In this document: positions 22,757 to 33,692 of the stretch, one piece after another
How the letters are laid out: each line of letters opens with the position of its first letter
Numbering within the stretch: position 1 is the first letter of the stretch
Assembly (NCBI GenBank): GCA_019925105.1
Contig: JAHGAU010000021.1
Span: 248,001-312,000 of the forward strand
Reading direction: 5' to 3'
Source of the DNA: Niebla homalea
Lineage: Eukaryota > Ascomycota > Lecanoromycetes > Lecanorales > Ramalinaceae
DNA: 64,000 nucleotides
The notes under the pieces: model-generated
Database searches by the model: none
What the model was told of the DNA's origin: nothing
What the model saw: only the letters and a program-made list of their open reading frames with translations
Translations under genes and position numbers: made by a program

Positions 22757-22819
22757 ATGGTGGTGGAGAATGTCTGGTGATGTCTCAGATTTGGAAGGAT
22801 CGTGCATCAAGATGACCAT
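20839..22819 (-). CDS. bZIP transcription factor with a putative C-terminal membrane segment
   Basis: The coding model is complement(join(20839..21874,21927..22819)), giving 642 residues. Exon 1 is Gln/His/Asn-rich (poly-Q from CAG runs at about 22705-22756, poly-N near 22310). It ends KELKQQKRLLRNRQA; exon 2 continues ALDSRCRKKEHTQKLEDERK. The joined basic region has the N-x7-R signature (Asn about 294, Arg about 302). A long coiled coil follows, with more than three heptads (about 305-385). The intron is 52 nt with a GTTCGT donor and a TGCAG acceptor, and lies exactly inside the basic region. Residues about 456-474 (AVSGLLLTLLLCGAWVAS) are strongly hydrophobic and flanked by KEEDK, like a transmembrane helix, leaving about 168 residues beyond. 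This recalls ER-anchored bZIPs of the ATF6/CREB3 kind, but whether it is anchored is inference. DNA target unknown. Confidence 0.88.
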
Positions 22820-25043
22820 GCCTTAGGAAGATTGGAAGAGAGCTGGCAATTGGCGGCTTTTTCTGGTGTCCGACTGTCTTGGGGCCAGGCCACTGCACTT
22901 CCCAGATCTATTTTTTGTATCTGGTGAATGCTAGGGTGATCCGTCGATTCCTCAGGGAGTGAATTTGATATGAGAAAAGAGATTGAATTTGCTGGGCCTG
23001 GGTGGGATCAACTGGCGGTGAGATGATCAAGAGCGGGGCGTATCAGCTAGTCTTCCCTTAGCCTGTCTGCTTAGTGCCAAAATAACCGTCTCTTTTCTCC
23101 CCAGGATCCAGATCCGACTTTTCACCTCCGGAAAAAGGCGATACTCCCCAATTTTCCTAGACACCAAAAATAGGTACACCTGAAGATCGGATATAGTCGA
23201 CAGTCGACAGATGGCAAGATACGAGGTTTGAGGTATGAGAAGCCAGTGTCTCAGAAGAACGTGATGAAGGAGGTCATCTACTGCTAGCACCGGATCCTCA
23301 TGCCTCTTTATCACTTTATCACTTTCCCCTCCCCGGCCCTCGGCTAGAATCACTTATCGATTGAGAGACACTAAGTACATGATCGATCCCAAGACCACCT
23401 TACCATACTTTATCAATTCCGAAAAAGAGTACCACTGTACAAGAATGATGTCCTTAGCAAGGCTAAATGAGACTCCCCAACAACCCCCTGACTACCATAC
23501 TATCCATCCTACTATCCTTTTCATACCATTGGAGCCCATCTCATAGACTCACACTGGGCTGAAATGATTGGGATCATGGACCAAGAAGACGAGCCGTGCC
23601 GGCGTATCATGTGCGGCAAGACCTGTCGAGCTGTCACACGGAAAGCAGTACCGTAGGGAAAACCAGCCAGTCTGATGGTCATGATCTCTATCATCATCAA
23701 CCAATTCACCATCATCATCCGCCCATCCTGTCAATTTCCTGGCCGTTTTGGCCTTTACCTTTTGCCCTTTGCCTTTGCCAATATGCCCATTCCTTGCCGG
23801 AGTCACACTGATTTCCCCCTTGCGGCTTGCGCATTGCGCATTTTCACAAAACTCTCTTTCCACCTTCCTTTCCCCCCAAATCCGATTGATCCAGTCCCTA
23901 GGTGGCTATCAACTTATCACCATTGGCAGCATCGCAGGACTGCTTGACCCACGCGCCTCCGCCGCTCTCATCATTGATGATTAAAAGGCCAAGCTTCACG
24001 ATTAACACCTCCCCCCAATCGGGTTAGGTTGGGCAGCAACACAGGCAAATCTCCGCGGCAGCTTCTCCGCCCAAGCCATGGCAGCAAATCGGGTGCGCAC
24101 ATGTTGAGAGCCAAAAACGCGCAACAGACCACCCCACCCACCAAACCCCGCGCCCCCGCCCGACGACGATACAATAATATAAGTGGGACCGTGGGAAGGG
24201 TGGGGACTGGGGAAAACCAGGGAGGTGGCTCGGTGGAGAACTGGAGAATACCAGAGAGCTGGCTTTTATCCACCACCAGCATCGCGGGCACATTTGGGGG
24301 ATGGCTTGCAGTGGGGGGTTGGTGCAGAACAACGTTTTCTCTTCCCTATGGCCACCACCATGGGGTCGTAGGTGGGCATGAGCGTTTTATCACATGTCAT
24401 TTTTGCTTCGTGGCTTGAGCGTTTTCGAGCCCGACCATACAAAAATCAAGAATGAAAAAGGTCAAAAACCCTCACGAATCACGATATCACGATATATCCC
24501 GTCCCAAAAACACGTTTGTTTTAGCGTTGGGCACGAATTGGCGGGATTTTTTTTTTCAACCGTCGTCACAGACTTTGTTTTTCTTGCACGGTTTGCGGGT
24601 CGAACGTGACCTTTCTGGCTGAGTCGCGAAACATTGCGCAATGAGAGGTCGCCCAACTTCCATCATCCTCACTGTATGGGTGAAAGTAATGAGTGTCTAT
24701 CTATTCTATCCGTGACCGCGTCAAATCAATAGTCTTTCGCATCGTTCGTAAAAGATCGGCAAACGGGCTTTAAATAGTATCAAGCGAACAACATCTTGGG
24801 GGATCTGGTTTACGTAATTCTCTTCGTGTTGGGATCTGCTTCTTGCTATTCAAAGAGTCCTGTCTATTCCTGTGTCGCATGCCATCATGAAAGGTATAGA
24901 CTTGCTGGGCCCAAGGGGAGCCGGATGAGGTAGGTCTCCGCTGGCCCATTTGCCTCCAACGCCAACGCTAGGAGGAGGATATCAAAATGGTCAACAGACC
25001 ACCCTTGCCCGGAACCAGGCAGAACTCCGTTCTCTCACACGAT
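22820..25043. other. long intergenic region upstream of the bZIP gene
   Basis: 2.2 kb with no supported gene. The part next to the bZIP start probably carries its promoter and a long 5' leader. Pyrimidine tracts, CATCATC runs (about 23690-23725) and short antiparallel frames (23549-24418) occur, but none shows a domain or coherent splicing. Confidence 0.5.
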
Positions 25044-26678
25044 CTAAAATCCCACAAAATCCTGCTGCTGTGAGAGAGCGTGCGAGGCAGCATCGTCAGA
25101 TGGATCCGCGCCTAGTATTTCCTCGACACCGTCCGAGTCCATGTCGTCACTGTTCGTATCTTGCTCCTCGTCACTTACAACGTCATCATCATCGTCGTTG
25201 TCGTCTCTCATCTCCCGGTCGATTACAACACTGCTGTTGGCAGTGGAAGCAGCTGCAGTATGCTTCCTGATCTGCCCTGCGCGATCAACGTGAGGTAAGG
25301 CACATTTGCTGTTGCGACAAGTTCCCGTGTTAGCATAATCTGGACACTCGTGAATATGACGCTCTAAGCACTTGGCCCCTTTGCCACAATACCCCAGGAT
25401 TGCAAAGTCTCTACAGACGGCAGCAGCAGGGTTGACGCGCACATGGGCATAGCGACAGGGTGAGTTGGAACATTTGCCACGAAGGAAATGAAGACATGCG
25501 GGGACGCGTTCAGGGCTAGGGTCGTGGGAAAGGTCGCACGAGTCTCCGGCTGGACAGGTACCTGTCTGGAGGAACTCTCTGCACATCGCCACCCTCCCTG
25601 AGTCGTGAATGTAGGGGCATTGGGGGCCTTTGAGGCATCGACCTAGATGTTAGAGTGAAGCGTTAGTCCTGTTTAAGCACCCCGTGCTTCACAATTGGTT
25701 AGTGTGCCGGCTTTTTGACGTAGTCGTAGCTCTGTGAAGTTGCGCAAGACAATTTTGAAGGGGCAGAACGAGATTTACCCGTTGTTGTGAACCGCTTGCA
25801 GGGTTGGCTGATCTTCCTTGTAACTCCAGTTGCCCTATTGTGGTCAGCGGAAAACTTTGCGAATGTGTCATCTGAGATGGTGGATGTTCAGTGTCTCACT
25901 TCTTTGCTTTGACAATACCGGAACGGTACAGGTTTCCGTTCTGGCTGCGTAGGAAATTGACCCCTCCAACGACAGCTTGCTTCGGGGTAGAGGAACCAAT
26001 GTCGGCGGCATCTGTTGTTATTGAGCTAGAACGTTGCCATATTGTGACGCCCGGCTGCACTCACCACGAATGCGCTTTAGCCTACTGCCACGGTTTAGGA
26101 CCTGAAAGCGGAGACCATCAATATTGATTTCATGCATCATGGCTGCAGAGCTGGATGGTTGCGATGGCGCATTATGCGTCTGTAGATGCTCTTCAAGCCT
26201 CTTCCTCTCTCTCTCATCTCGTTTGCGGGCCCGCTCGCGTCGTGTCTCCGCCATAGCTTTGCTTCGGGCTTGTGTTTCCTTGTCGAAGATGTTCGTGTTG
26301 ATGAGCTGCATGTGGCGGTCCCTTTTGGAGACCCAACCGTTTGGACGCTTTGAACTGCTCTGGTCTTCATCTGTCGACGAGCCTGGTGTACTATTGTTGA
26401 CAACAAGCGTCCGATGTCTAGGACCTCTCGGTTTGGTGACTCTCGTGGATCCTCTGCTGGACGGCGTTTGGTAGGAAGATGTCCGCAAGTGAGCAGCCGA
26501 ATTTGAGCTGTATTTGTTCCATGGTTGCGGTCGCGTAGGCCCAGACTGGGTAGCAGAGCTGTTTTTGTGGCGGTTAATGCGTCCTGTAATACCTCAGCGA
26601 GGTTCCAGCATATCTACGTGGGATGCACACACCAGATATCTCACCGATCTTTGCTAGAAGCTGCTGGTCTTCGTCCAT
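25044..26678 (-). CDS. CCCH zinc-finger protein, ZC3H3-like
   Basis: The coding model is complement(join(25044..25642,25779..25834,25900..26011,26065..26583,26645..26678)), giving 439 residues. Splicing restores MDEDQQLLAKIG/RINRHKN at the start and ISQPCKRFTTTG/RCLKGPQCPYIHD in the middle. Five CCCH fingers follow one another: CKRFTTTGRC...CPYIH, CREFLQTGTCPAGDSCDLSH, CLHFLRGKCSNSPCRYAH, CRDFAILGYCGKGAKCLERH and CPDYANTGTCRNSKCALPH. The five-finger array is the hallmark of ZC3H3, which in animals acts in polyadenylation and mRNA export; in this fungus that role is inferred. The N-terminal half is basic and coiled (KAMAETRRERARKRDERERK). The C-terminus is acidic (DDNDDDDDVV). Introns are 61, 53, 65 and 136 nt. 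Confidence 0.92.
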
Positions 26679-27028
26679 GACTAGGAATTGTGAGGAGTCT
26701 TGGATCCCCAAAGGACAAATCGATGCTGGGGTTCTAAGTGACAAGAAGAGAAGGAAAGAGGAAGAGAAAGAGGGGGGACAAAGAACGAGAAGTATTTCAT
26801 CCTCGACGCGCTAGTCCGATTTAGCTTCTATCCGCAAATCGCACCTGCCAATTCAATCACTAAATTGTAAAGTCGCACAGCATATGCCTCTTTCATCATT
26901 ATCGCCTGTTCACGAATGACTTATGTTCATTCCGAGAGTGAAGACCCGTCTCGAAAACTAAGAGATCCCGTTTCATTATTCACATCATATGTCCAATGAT
27001 ATTTACAATCACACCCCCATGTCTTACT
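26679..27028. other. intergenic upstream of the ZC3H3-like gene
   Basis: About 350 bp hold the promoter and leader of the ZC3H3-like gene and the 3' UTR of the pirin gene. A purine-rich tract lies at about 26740-26785. No coding signal. Confidence 0.55.
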
Positions 27029-28141
27029 CTAATGTATCATGCTCTTCCCAATCTCACTCTGCCACCCCTTTGCCCTCTCAAACCCATTCGAATGGCTCTG
27101 GAAGTCCACCATTGCCTGATAGACTTGATCCTGGCTATTTAACACAAATGGTCCGTACTGCACGACCTTCTGATCCAAGGGGACTCCCGCAACCAGGAAT
27201 ACCCGGCCATCTTCCTTCGCATCTGCGTCAACACTCATGTCCACTTGATCGCCCTTTTGTTCAAACACGACATTGTGATATTGACCCAAGGTCGTCTGAT
27301 CCTTTCCGGCTCCGAAATTCGTGCTGCCAGCTAAGGTGTAGGCGAAGGCGTTCCAACCTTGCGGCAATTCCTGGCGGATTCTACCTCCGGGCTTGATGGT
27401 GATGTCGAAGATCCAGACGGGTGTGTAAGCGAGCTCTTTCACACTATCTGTCCCGTGACTTTGCCCCGAGATGATCTTAACGGTAACCTTGTTGTCATCC
27501 ACGTTGATAGTAGGGATTTCCTTGGCTCTTAGGTCGCGGTACCGGGGCTCGCAAGCCTTGAGCTTCTCCGGAAGATCCACCCACAGCTGCATACCGACAT
27601 TGGCGCTTCCATCCTTATTCTGTCGCGGCATCTCTGCGTGCATGATGCCTTTGCCGGCAGTCATGAATTGCAGGTCGCCCGTCTCAATCGTGCCTTTATT
27701 GCCTGCGAAGTCCTCATGGTCGACGGCCCCCTTGAGGAGGTAGGTAATTGTTTCTTGCCCGCGATGAGGATGATCGGGGAAGCCTGCGCCGGGGGAAATG
27801 GTGAAATGGTCGAGCATGAGAAAGGGAGAGAAGTTGCGGAGCTTGGGGGTGCCGATGCTGCGTCGGACTCTTGCGCCGGCTCCCTCGCTCTGCTCGATGG
27901 CCAGGAATGCCTTGTGAATCGCCCTTGAGACGGACATGTCTGAGGTTCTGTTGTTGAGGAAAAAGCTTGCGGGGATGACAGGCAGGCCGAAAAATGAAGT
28001 GCTGGTGGGGTAGTACGGGCCTACTTGCTTACTGGCCTTGGTGATGGGAAACACCTGCTTTGCTCGTCGTAGATTGAAGATTCTTGTGAGTACCAAGGCA
28101 GTAATGAGAACTACGATCGATAGTAGAAAAGATTGCTTCAT
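27029..28141 (-). CDS. Pirin-family cupin protein with N-terminal membrane anchor
   Basis: This is a single exon of 370 residues with ATG at 28141. The first 20 residues (MKQSFLLSIVVLITALVLTR) form a signal-anchor-like helix followed by basic residues. The pirin domain starts near SVSRAIHKAFLAIEQSEGAG (about 71). The metal site is visible: DHPHRGQETITYLLKG (His 124, His 126) and GKGIMHAEM (His 168, Glu 170). The 44-residue spacing matches human pirin. Pirins bind Fe(II); some act as quercetin dioxygenases and others as transcription co-regulators. The membrane anchor argues against a purely nuclear role and suggests the ER or another membrane, which is my inference. Both cupin barrels appear complete (C-terminal block YGPFVLNSQDQVYQAMVDFQ). 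Confidence 0.93.
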   Translation of the reverse strand: MKQSFLLSIVVLITALVLTRIFNLRRAKQVFPITKASKQVGPYYPTSTSFFGLPVIPASFFLNNRTSDMSVSRAIHKAFLAIEQSEGAGARVRRSIGTPKLRNFSPFLMLDHFTISPGAGFPDHPHRGQETITYLLKGAVDHEDFAGNKGTIETGDLQFMTAGKGIMHAEMPRQNKDGSANVGMQLWVDLPEKLKACEPRYRDLRAKEIPTINVDDNKVTVKIISGQSHGTDSVKELAYTPVWIFDITIKPGGRIRQELPQGWNAFAYTLAGSTNFGAGKDQTTLGQYHNVVFEQKGDQVDMSVDADAKEDGRVFLVAGVPLDQKVVQYGPFVLNSQDQVYQAMVDFQSHSNGFERAKGWQSEIGKSMIH

Positions 28142-28409
28142 TCAGATCAACGGCATGGATGTTGCGCTTTTATAGATGAAATGGAATGATACTGGAAGCT
28201 TCTGAAGCAGCGCAAGTGGCCTGAATAGTAATGGATTGGTCAGGAATGATCAATGGTAAGGCAATCACAGTATGGAGCAGCTGAATAGATTACATATGAG
28301 GACATGTATTTGGACGTTAGGGAGATGCTGGTTCATGGACCGATGCTCCTTGATTACCAAGGTTGTTGTCAGCTTTCACAAATCCGGCCGGAGATTAACG
28401 CTCTACTTA

Positions 28410-28938
28410 CCCCTTCATGCTTTTTTCTTGTCGGGTCCGAATTTTTTGCGATCGATTTCATGAACTTTTTCTCAGAATCACTATTTAGCTACGTACTCAA
28501 CAACTACGTTTTAAGACTTACTTAAAGTACTTATATATAATCTTTATAGCTTATAGAAGCTTTGACGTTAATTTTAACTAATATAAAGCTATTATGGTTG
28601 AGTTATAAGGGGGTATTTTCTTTGCTTGGAATTTCACTCGATTTCCAGGTCAATCCGTCCCCGTAACTACCCCGCTACCCCACCAAGAAATTCGAGTTCC
28701 GGGGTTCAAAAACACACATTTATTCAAGTTACTTTACCACCAGCCACTTACCTAAATCTACGAAATCTGATCTAAAACTTAGATCATTGATTCTTTATGA
28801 TACAAAGATACAGAACATCTATTTGACTTAATCCAAAAGCGTGGTTGTTCAATGCGTAACTGAAATGTGATTTTGACAAAAATTTCATGAAATCGATCGC
28901 AAAAAATCCGGACCCGACAAGAAAAAAGCATGAAGGGG
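28410..28938. mobile_element. 529-bp MITE with long terminal inverted repeats
   Basis: The left end CCCCTTCATGCTTTTTTCTT (28410 on) is matched in reverse complement at the right end (to 28938). The inverted repeats continue with one mismatch through TGTCGGGTCCG and TTTTTTGCGATCGATTTCAT, about 55 bp. They decay gradually over a further 60 bp, with mostly C/T and G/A differences. The element is flanked by TA on both sides (28408-28409 and 28939-28940). Size, TIRs, TA target duplication and lack of coding capacity fit a Tc1/mariner-type miniature inverted-repeat element. The interior is AT-rich. No autonomous partner is visible in the window. Confidence 0.85.
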
Positions 28939-29316
28939 TATCGGCTAATCCCGGCTATTTATTCCTTACAAAATCTCAATTATCAATCAACTCACCTGGA
29001 TCCAAAAGGCTTCCACACGAGCTATACGACGATTCGCCTGGTGAAAATCGGCTTGATCACCTCTGCTGTTCAGACACAAGAGCCAATATCATTCCTCAAA
29101 TTGAGCCCAAAAATGCCTTGTCAGCTATTCAATGCGCTCTTGCAGAGGCTAGAAATACAGAATACTGTAGGTAGGCATTATGTACAAGTTTTATCATGCT
29201 ATGTTGTACTGTCTTGCAATTCCAATTGATACTCCATTCATTACTTAGCTTCACTTGAGATGCAGTGTCGATTCCTGGATGCTGCCCAACTGAATGTCGC
29301 AAATGATCATGCCCAC
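28939..29316. other. short intergenic stretch between MITE and Sla1 gene
   Basis: This contains the presumed Sla1 3' UTR. I see no gene; the frames at 28887-29229 run out of the MITE end and are not supported. Confidence 0.5.
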
Positions 29317-32300
29317 CTAGAAGCCAAATGGATTGGACGGTGCTGGAGAAAGCGTTAGCCTTATCCGTGATCGCATAGCAATTGTAGGAAAAACATGAAG
29401 ACTTACTGGCAGCACTTAAATTTGCCCTCCTGCCCGTTGGCTGGGGTGTCAACTTGTTAGCAGGCGTTCCAAACCTGACAGGGGGCGCAGGACCCGTCTT
29501 TTGTGGCTGCAATGGAGCTGCTGCAGGAGGCTGCTCTTGCGGCATCGGCGGCATCGGCGGCATCGGCGGCATCGGCGGAAGAGCGGCTGGAGGCTGGCCG
29601 AATCCAGGCCTCGAGTATCCATTCATACCTGTCTGCTGGGGCTGCAATGCCGGTGGTAGCATCGAATTGATCCCTGTGGCTTGCGGGTGAAGAGGTGCCT
29701 GGAATTGAGGCTGGAAGCCGGTCTGCTGCGGTTGAAGCGGTTGATAACCTGTCTGCTGCTGCTGCTGCTGAATGCGAGGATCTGCGAATGGGCTCCCCGC
29801 CTGTTGTCCCATCACGTACGGATTCTGCCCAAAACCGGTCGGCTGAGGCTGAAGCCCTCCACCAAGTGGTCCGAAGGTCTGATTTGGTGGTGCGAAGCCT
29901 GTCTGCTGAGGCTGGAGGCGCTGCTGACCATACTGTTGGCTTTGCAGATTGTATTGTTGCTGCTGCTGCTGCTGCTGCTGTTGTTGTTGTTGTTGTTGAA
30001 GAAATCTTTGTTGATTAAGTTCGTTGAGGCTCTGACCTGGAGGTGCGATTTGAGTTTGGGGTGTGTATCCAGTCAGTTGAGGTTGCAGTGGCGCTGGAGT
30101 TCCAAAGGTATTGCTTTGAGGCTGCGTCTGCGGAGCGGAAAACGGCCTGGCTGGTGGAGGTGGCATAAGGGACCCTTGCTGTACGATTGGTGGCGCTTGA
30201 GGCCGCTGTCGAGGAGGACCTGTCTGTTCCGGCTGCTGTTGGTTTTGGATATATTGCGGCTGGTTGAGGCCTTGAGGGTTTTGCGGAATATTCTGCTGTT
30301 GAAGTTGGACTCCACTAGCAGGTTGCCCAAGCTGCTGAAAGAACTGCGGGTTTGCTCCTGTGGCTTGCTGCTGTAAGGACTGTGGAAGAGATTGAGGGGG
30401 TTGGCTTTGGACAGGTTGCGACAGCGGCTGCTGAGAGGGCGTTGGTGGTTGCGGTACAGTATTTTGAGGTGCTCTGGTGGGCTCTAGCGGTGGGGATAGT
30501 AGTGAAAGATCCAAAAGATTACCGGTCAATTGTTGCACGGGTGGGTTTGAGAGACGTTCCGTCGCTGGAGGTGCTGGAGCTGGAGACTGCGGCTTTTTGG
30601 AGGGTTTCAAATCCCAAGCATCATCGTCGAAACCGCGGTTATCTTTGGCTGGTGGCGGTGGAGCGGGCGTAGAATCAGAGTCTTGTCTTCCTCTGCTCAC
30701 ATCACCGTTTTCCTTGGGCTTGAAGGCGTTTTCATCAATCACATCTCTGCTTTCTACCGCGGGTGCCGGTCGGCCTTTCCGGGTGTTATTCCTAAGGGCA
30801 CCTCCTGGTCCGGAAAAGAGACCCCCGCTGGCCCCATCAGGTGTCGGTCGGTCAGACGCTGTTGGTATAGGTGAGATTGCCAATCTTACACTATAGTGAA
30901 GGAGGGTTTACCTGATCGCCCATACTTGATATCCAAATACCTCATTACACGTAACTTGTCACCTTCATTCAGACCAAGCGTTCCCAGTACAGAAGGAGTT
31001 ATATCCGGTAGTATATTTTCATCCATCGAATCCCTTGCGAATGCACGCGCATAACGCTCACACTGATATGGGTTGACGCCAGCCTTGAGGAATAAGTCAA
31101 ACCAATCGTATTCAGGGCCCTTGTCCGGCGGTTTAGGCTGTTCGATGGAGGCTCCAGCTTTGGGCTGAGCGTCTTTCCTACGATCCGAGCTTCGGGCGGT
31201 CTGCGTGCTCCGGCGCTTGATGTCGGATAAGGGTTTGTCATCTTCCAGTGATTGACCAGTGACCTGCTCAACATACTCGAGATCCTCGATGGCCATCTTT
31301 GCTACTGGTACCGCAATCTTGACTCCGTTGAGCTTATGCAAATGGATCTTGCCGTCTCTCAAGCCGACAAATTGGGCCTCGACCTTGAAGGAACCAGAGC
31401 GATCCGTCCAGACCCGGGTCTTGGAAACGTCGGGTTCTATGTGAGGGGTCAGTGCCCATCCGAAATAAACAGGTATTGGTATACCCACTCGGCTTTCCCG
31501 ATGACGACGTCCGTCCGTGTTTGCTCTTGCTGCTACCTCGCTGTGAAGTTTGGTTACCATCACCACTGGTCAAGCTGCTACCCCTTTCGGGGAGCTTGAC
31601 GCCTGGGCCTACCTCGGAGCCCTTTGAACCTGACAGCTTCACCGCCTCCTTGGCCAGTCTCTCTTCCTCCAACCTATTTTGCTCGATGGTCGACTTGCCC
31701 GCGTTGAGACCCCTCGCGCTGGGTGGGGCCTCTAGAGAGCCCGTGATTTCCACGTAGCTACTCGGCACCACTCCTTCTTTGCCGTTCCTGAGCCGCCGTA
31801 CCATCCACCACTCATCGCTCTTGGAATCGTCAATTACAGCAACCTCGTCTCCAACAGCCACAGTGACCTCGTCATCGCCCTGAGCCATGAAGTCATACAG
31901 GATTTGTCCCTTCTTCTGAGACGCGCCGGAACCAGCTGCCTCAAGCACTTCTCGCAAGCCCTCAGCTCTTGAGGCCCCGGCAATCTCACCAAGGCCGGAC
32001 ACGATCTCTTGAGCTGTGTCCTTTGCGCCAGCATGAAAGTCTATACTCTTGCTTGGCCTTACAAGCTCCATAAAAACATGTTTGCCCTCGATTGAATAGT
32101 GCGTCAGTTTCTCGGCTGTCCACTCCAGGGTCTGTCCGTCTTTAGCCTTTTCGGGCGCAATCATGATCTTTCCGGTGGCAAGATTGAGGCCCAGAGTGGT
32201 TGGTAGTTTCTTCGATTTACCAAGGGTCGAGACCATCTCATTGATGTTGTACAGGTGGAAGCCACCAGCTTGCGGTTGCAGCCTCTCGTCGTCGTGATCT

Positions 32301-33164
32301 TGGTAGACTGCGCGATTATGCGGAGGGGACTCAACGATACCTGGGGAGGCTGGCGAACGAGGTGAGGCATATTGAGTAGGTGGGGGGGAGAGCTGCCCAG
32401 ACGGTGGTCTTTGAGGCAGTGAGGGTGGAGGAGGCTCTTCATCTGATGCATCTGGAGTGTATTGCGGCTGCCGCGGAGGAAGCGTAGGGTTTGGTGTTTC
32501 GACCGTAGCTGGAGGTGGTTGCCCGTGCATGATGCCTGCAAGCGAGGCTGCCGGCCCACTCGGTGCGGTTTTCGACATGGGCTCCGGCGTCTCATATTTA
32601 GGTGAGGCAGGTTCAGAAGGAGGCTCGGAAGCAATCGGGGACTGTGTTGCTGGCTCGACAGCACTTGTGACTTCAATGTAATTTGCTGGGACGAATCCAT
32701 ATTCGCCATCAAGCCCCACTAGGGTCCATTCAGGATCCGACTTGTTGTCGTAGACTGCCAGGATGGCATCTTGCGCAAAAGACAACTCCTCATCAGTCTG
32801 CCTGCTGTAATCATAGAGCGCTTTAGCTTGATGCGTCGGTCGGGCCTGGATTAATGATTTCAATTAGCTCAGAGCTGTAACATCGCGGCGCTGCGGGATA
32901 TTTCCAGCCGCAATGTGCTCGATCGATGATACTCGAGCATGATGTCTTGGGAGGGCTCTCCAGCTACCTCACCTCTTCAACATAGTTGTTAGGTATCAGA
33001 CCAACAGGTTCTTCCTCCTCATCGTTCGGTGCCCTTTTCTTCGCCTTCCACCACTCATCCTCCTTCTCAAGGATATAGACCAGCTCTCCATCCTCTATCG
33101 CAAGTTCCCCTTCACCTTGAGGCTCGTAGTCGAAAATTGCGGTGCAAATGGAGAGGAATACCAT
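29317..33164 (-). CDS. SLA1: Sla1: actin cytoskeleton/endocytic adaptor
   Basis: The coding model is complement(join(29317..29342,29407..30858,30912..31436,31489..32845,32973..33164)), giving 1183 residues. SH3 number 1 is in exon 1 (AIFDYEPQGEGELAIEDGEL, ending GLIPNNYVEE). SH3 number 2 starts exon 2 (ALYDYSRQTDEELSFAQDAI). SH3 number 3 follows (ILYDFMAQGDDEVTVAVGDE). Exon 3 has SHD1 (SKTRVWTDRSGSFKVEAQFV) and a SAM-like SHD2 (YDWFDLFLKAGVNPYQCERY). Exon 4 carries many LQPQxTG repeats and poly-Q. The last exon adds only the conserved end TPSNPFGF. In yeast Sla1 links cargo motifs, clathrin and Pan1/End3 and regulates Las17 at actin patches; the Thr-Gly repeats are targets of Prk1/Ark1-type kinases. 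All four introns preserve the family's frame, and the terminal NPFGF confirms the 26-nt last exon. Confidence 0.95.
29541..29578 (+). repeat. 9-bp tandem repeat coding Pro-Pro-Met in Sla1
   Basis: About four perfect units of GGCATCGGC (plus strand) encode a PPMPPMPPMPPMP run near the Sla1 C-terminus. Unit-length variation would change the protein in frame. Confidence 0.9.
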
Positions 33165-33692
33165 GATGGGAGGGAAGAAGAAGACGAAGAGAAGTTATAT
33201 TACGAAGAACCGGCGAGGGGAAAGTTGACGAAGGGCAAGATTCGGAATTAAGCTGAGATCGCCGCTGTCTCTCTCTTGAGTATGTGCAACATTCATAGCG
33301 ACTTGCTCATGCTATCCACACAGTGATCCGAAGGGATACAGGATGATGGGGGAGTGGAAAGGATGAGTGTCTGAGTTGGTGGAGGTATCTTTGCGGCATT
33401 TTGATTGGTGGAGGGGCTAGTGCAGTCTAAAAAGGAGATCAAGATTATAAATTGTCCACTTTCGATCTCCCACATCCCCTTTTACAACACAACGCGCAAA
33501 GCCTCTTATAGCACTCTAGCTGAGGATTGCGCTCGGGGTCGCACATTCATCATGGACTGACTGCAATGTCTATTTTCCTAGCTCCTGGAATTCATCACAC
33601 TTCGTCACTAAGAATTTACTTTCACATTACGGCTTTTGAATTTCTCCAACCCAACGATTTCCCCTTTGCAAAGGACTTCTCATACGGCGTCA
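33165..33692. other. intergenic between Sla1 and MFS transporter genes
   Basis: This is the promoter and leader of Sla1 and the 3' UTR of the MFS gene. Short plus-strand frames at 33527-33908 overlap the transporter and are shadows. Confidence 0.55.

Noticed and set aside
24029..24418. 129-codon plus frame in the bZIP upstream region
   Set aside because: It overlaps two minus frames of similar length; low-complexity sequence with no domain or splice support.
29681..30376. 231-codon Leu-rich plus-strand frame
   Set aside because: It is the antisense reading of the Gln-rich repeats of Sla1 (CAG read as CTG gives Leu); no independent evidence.
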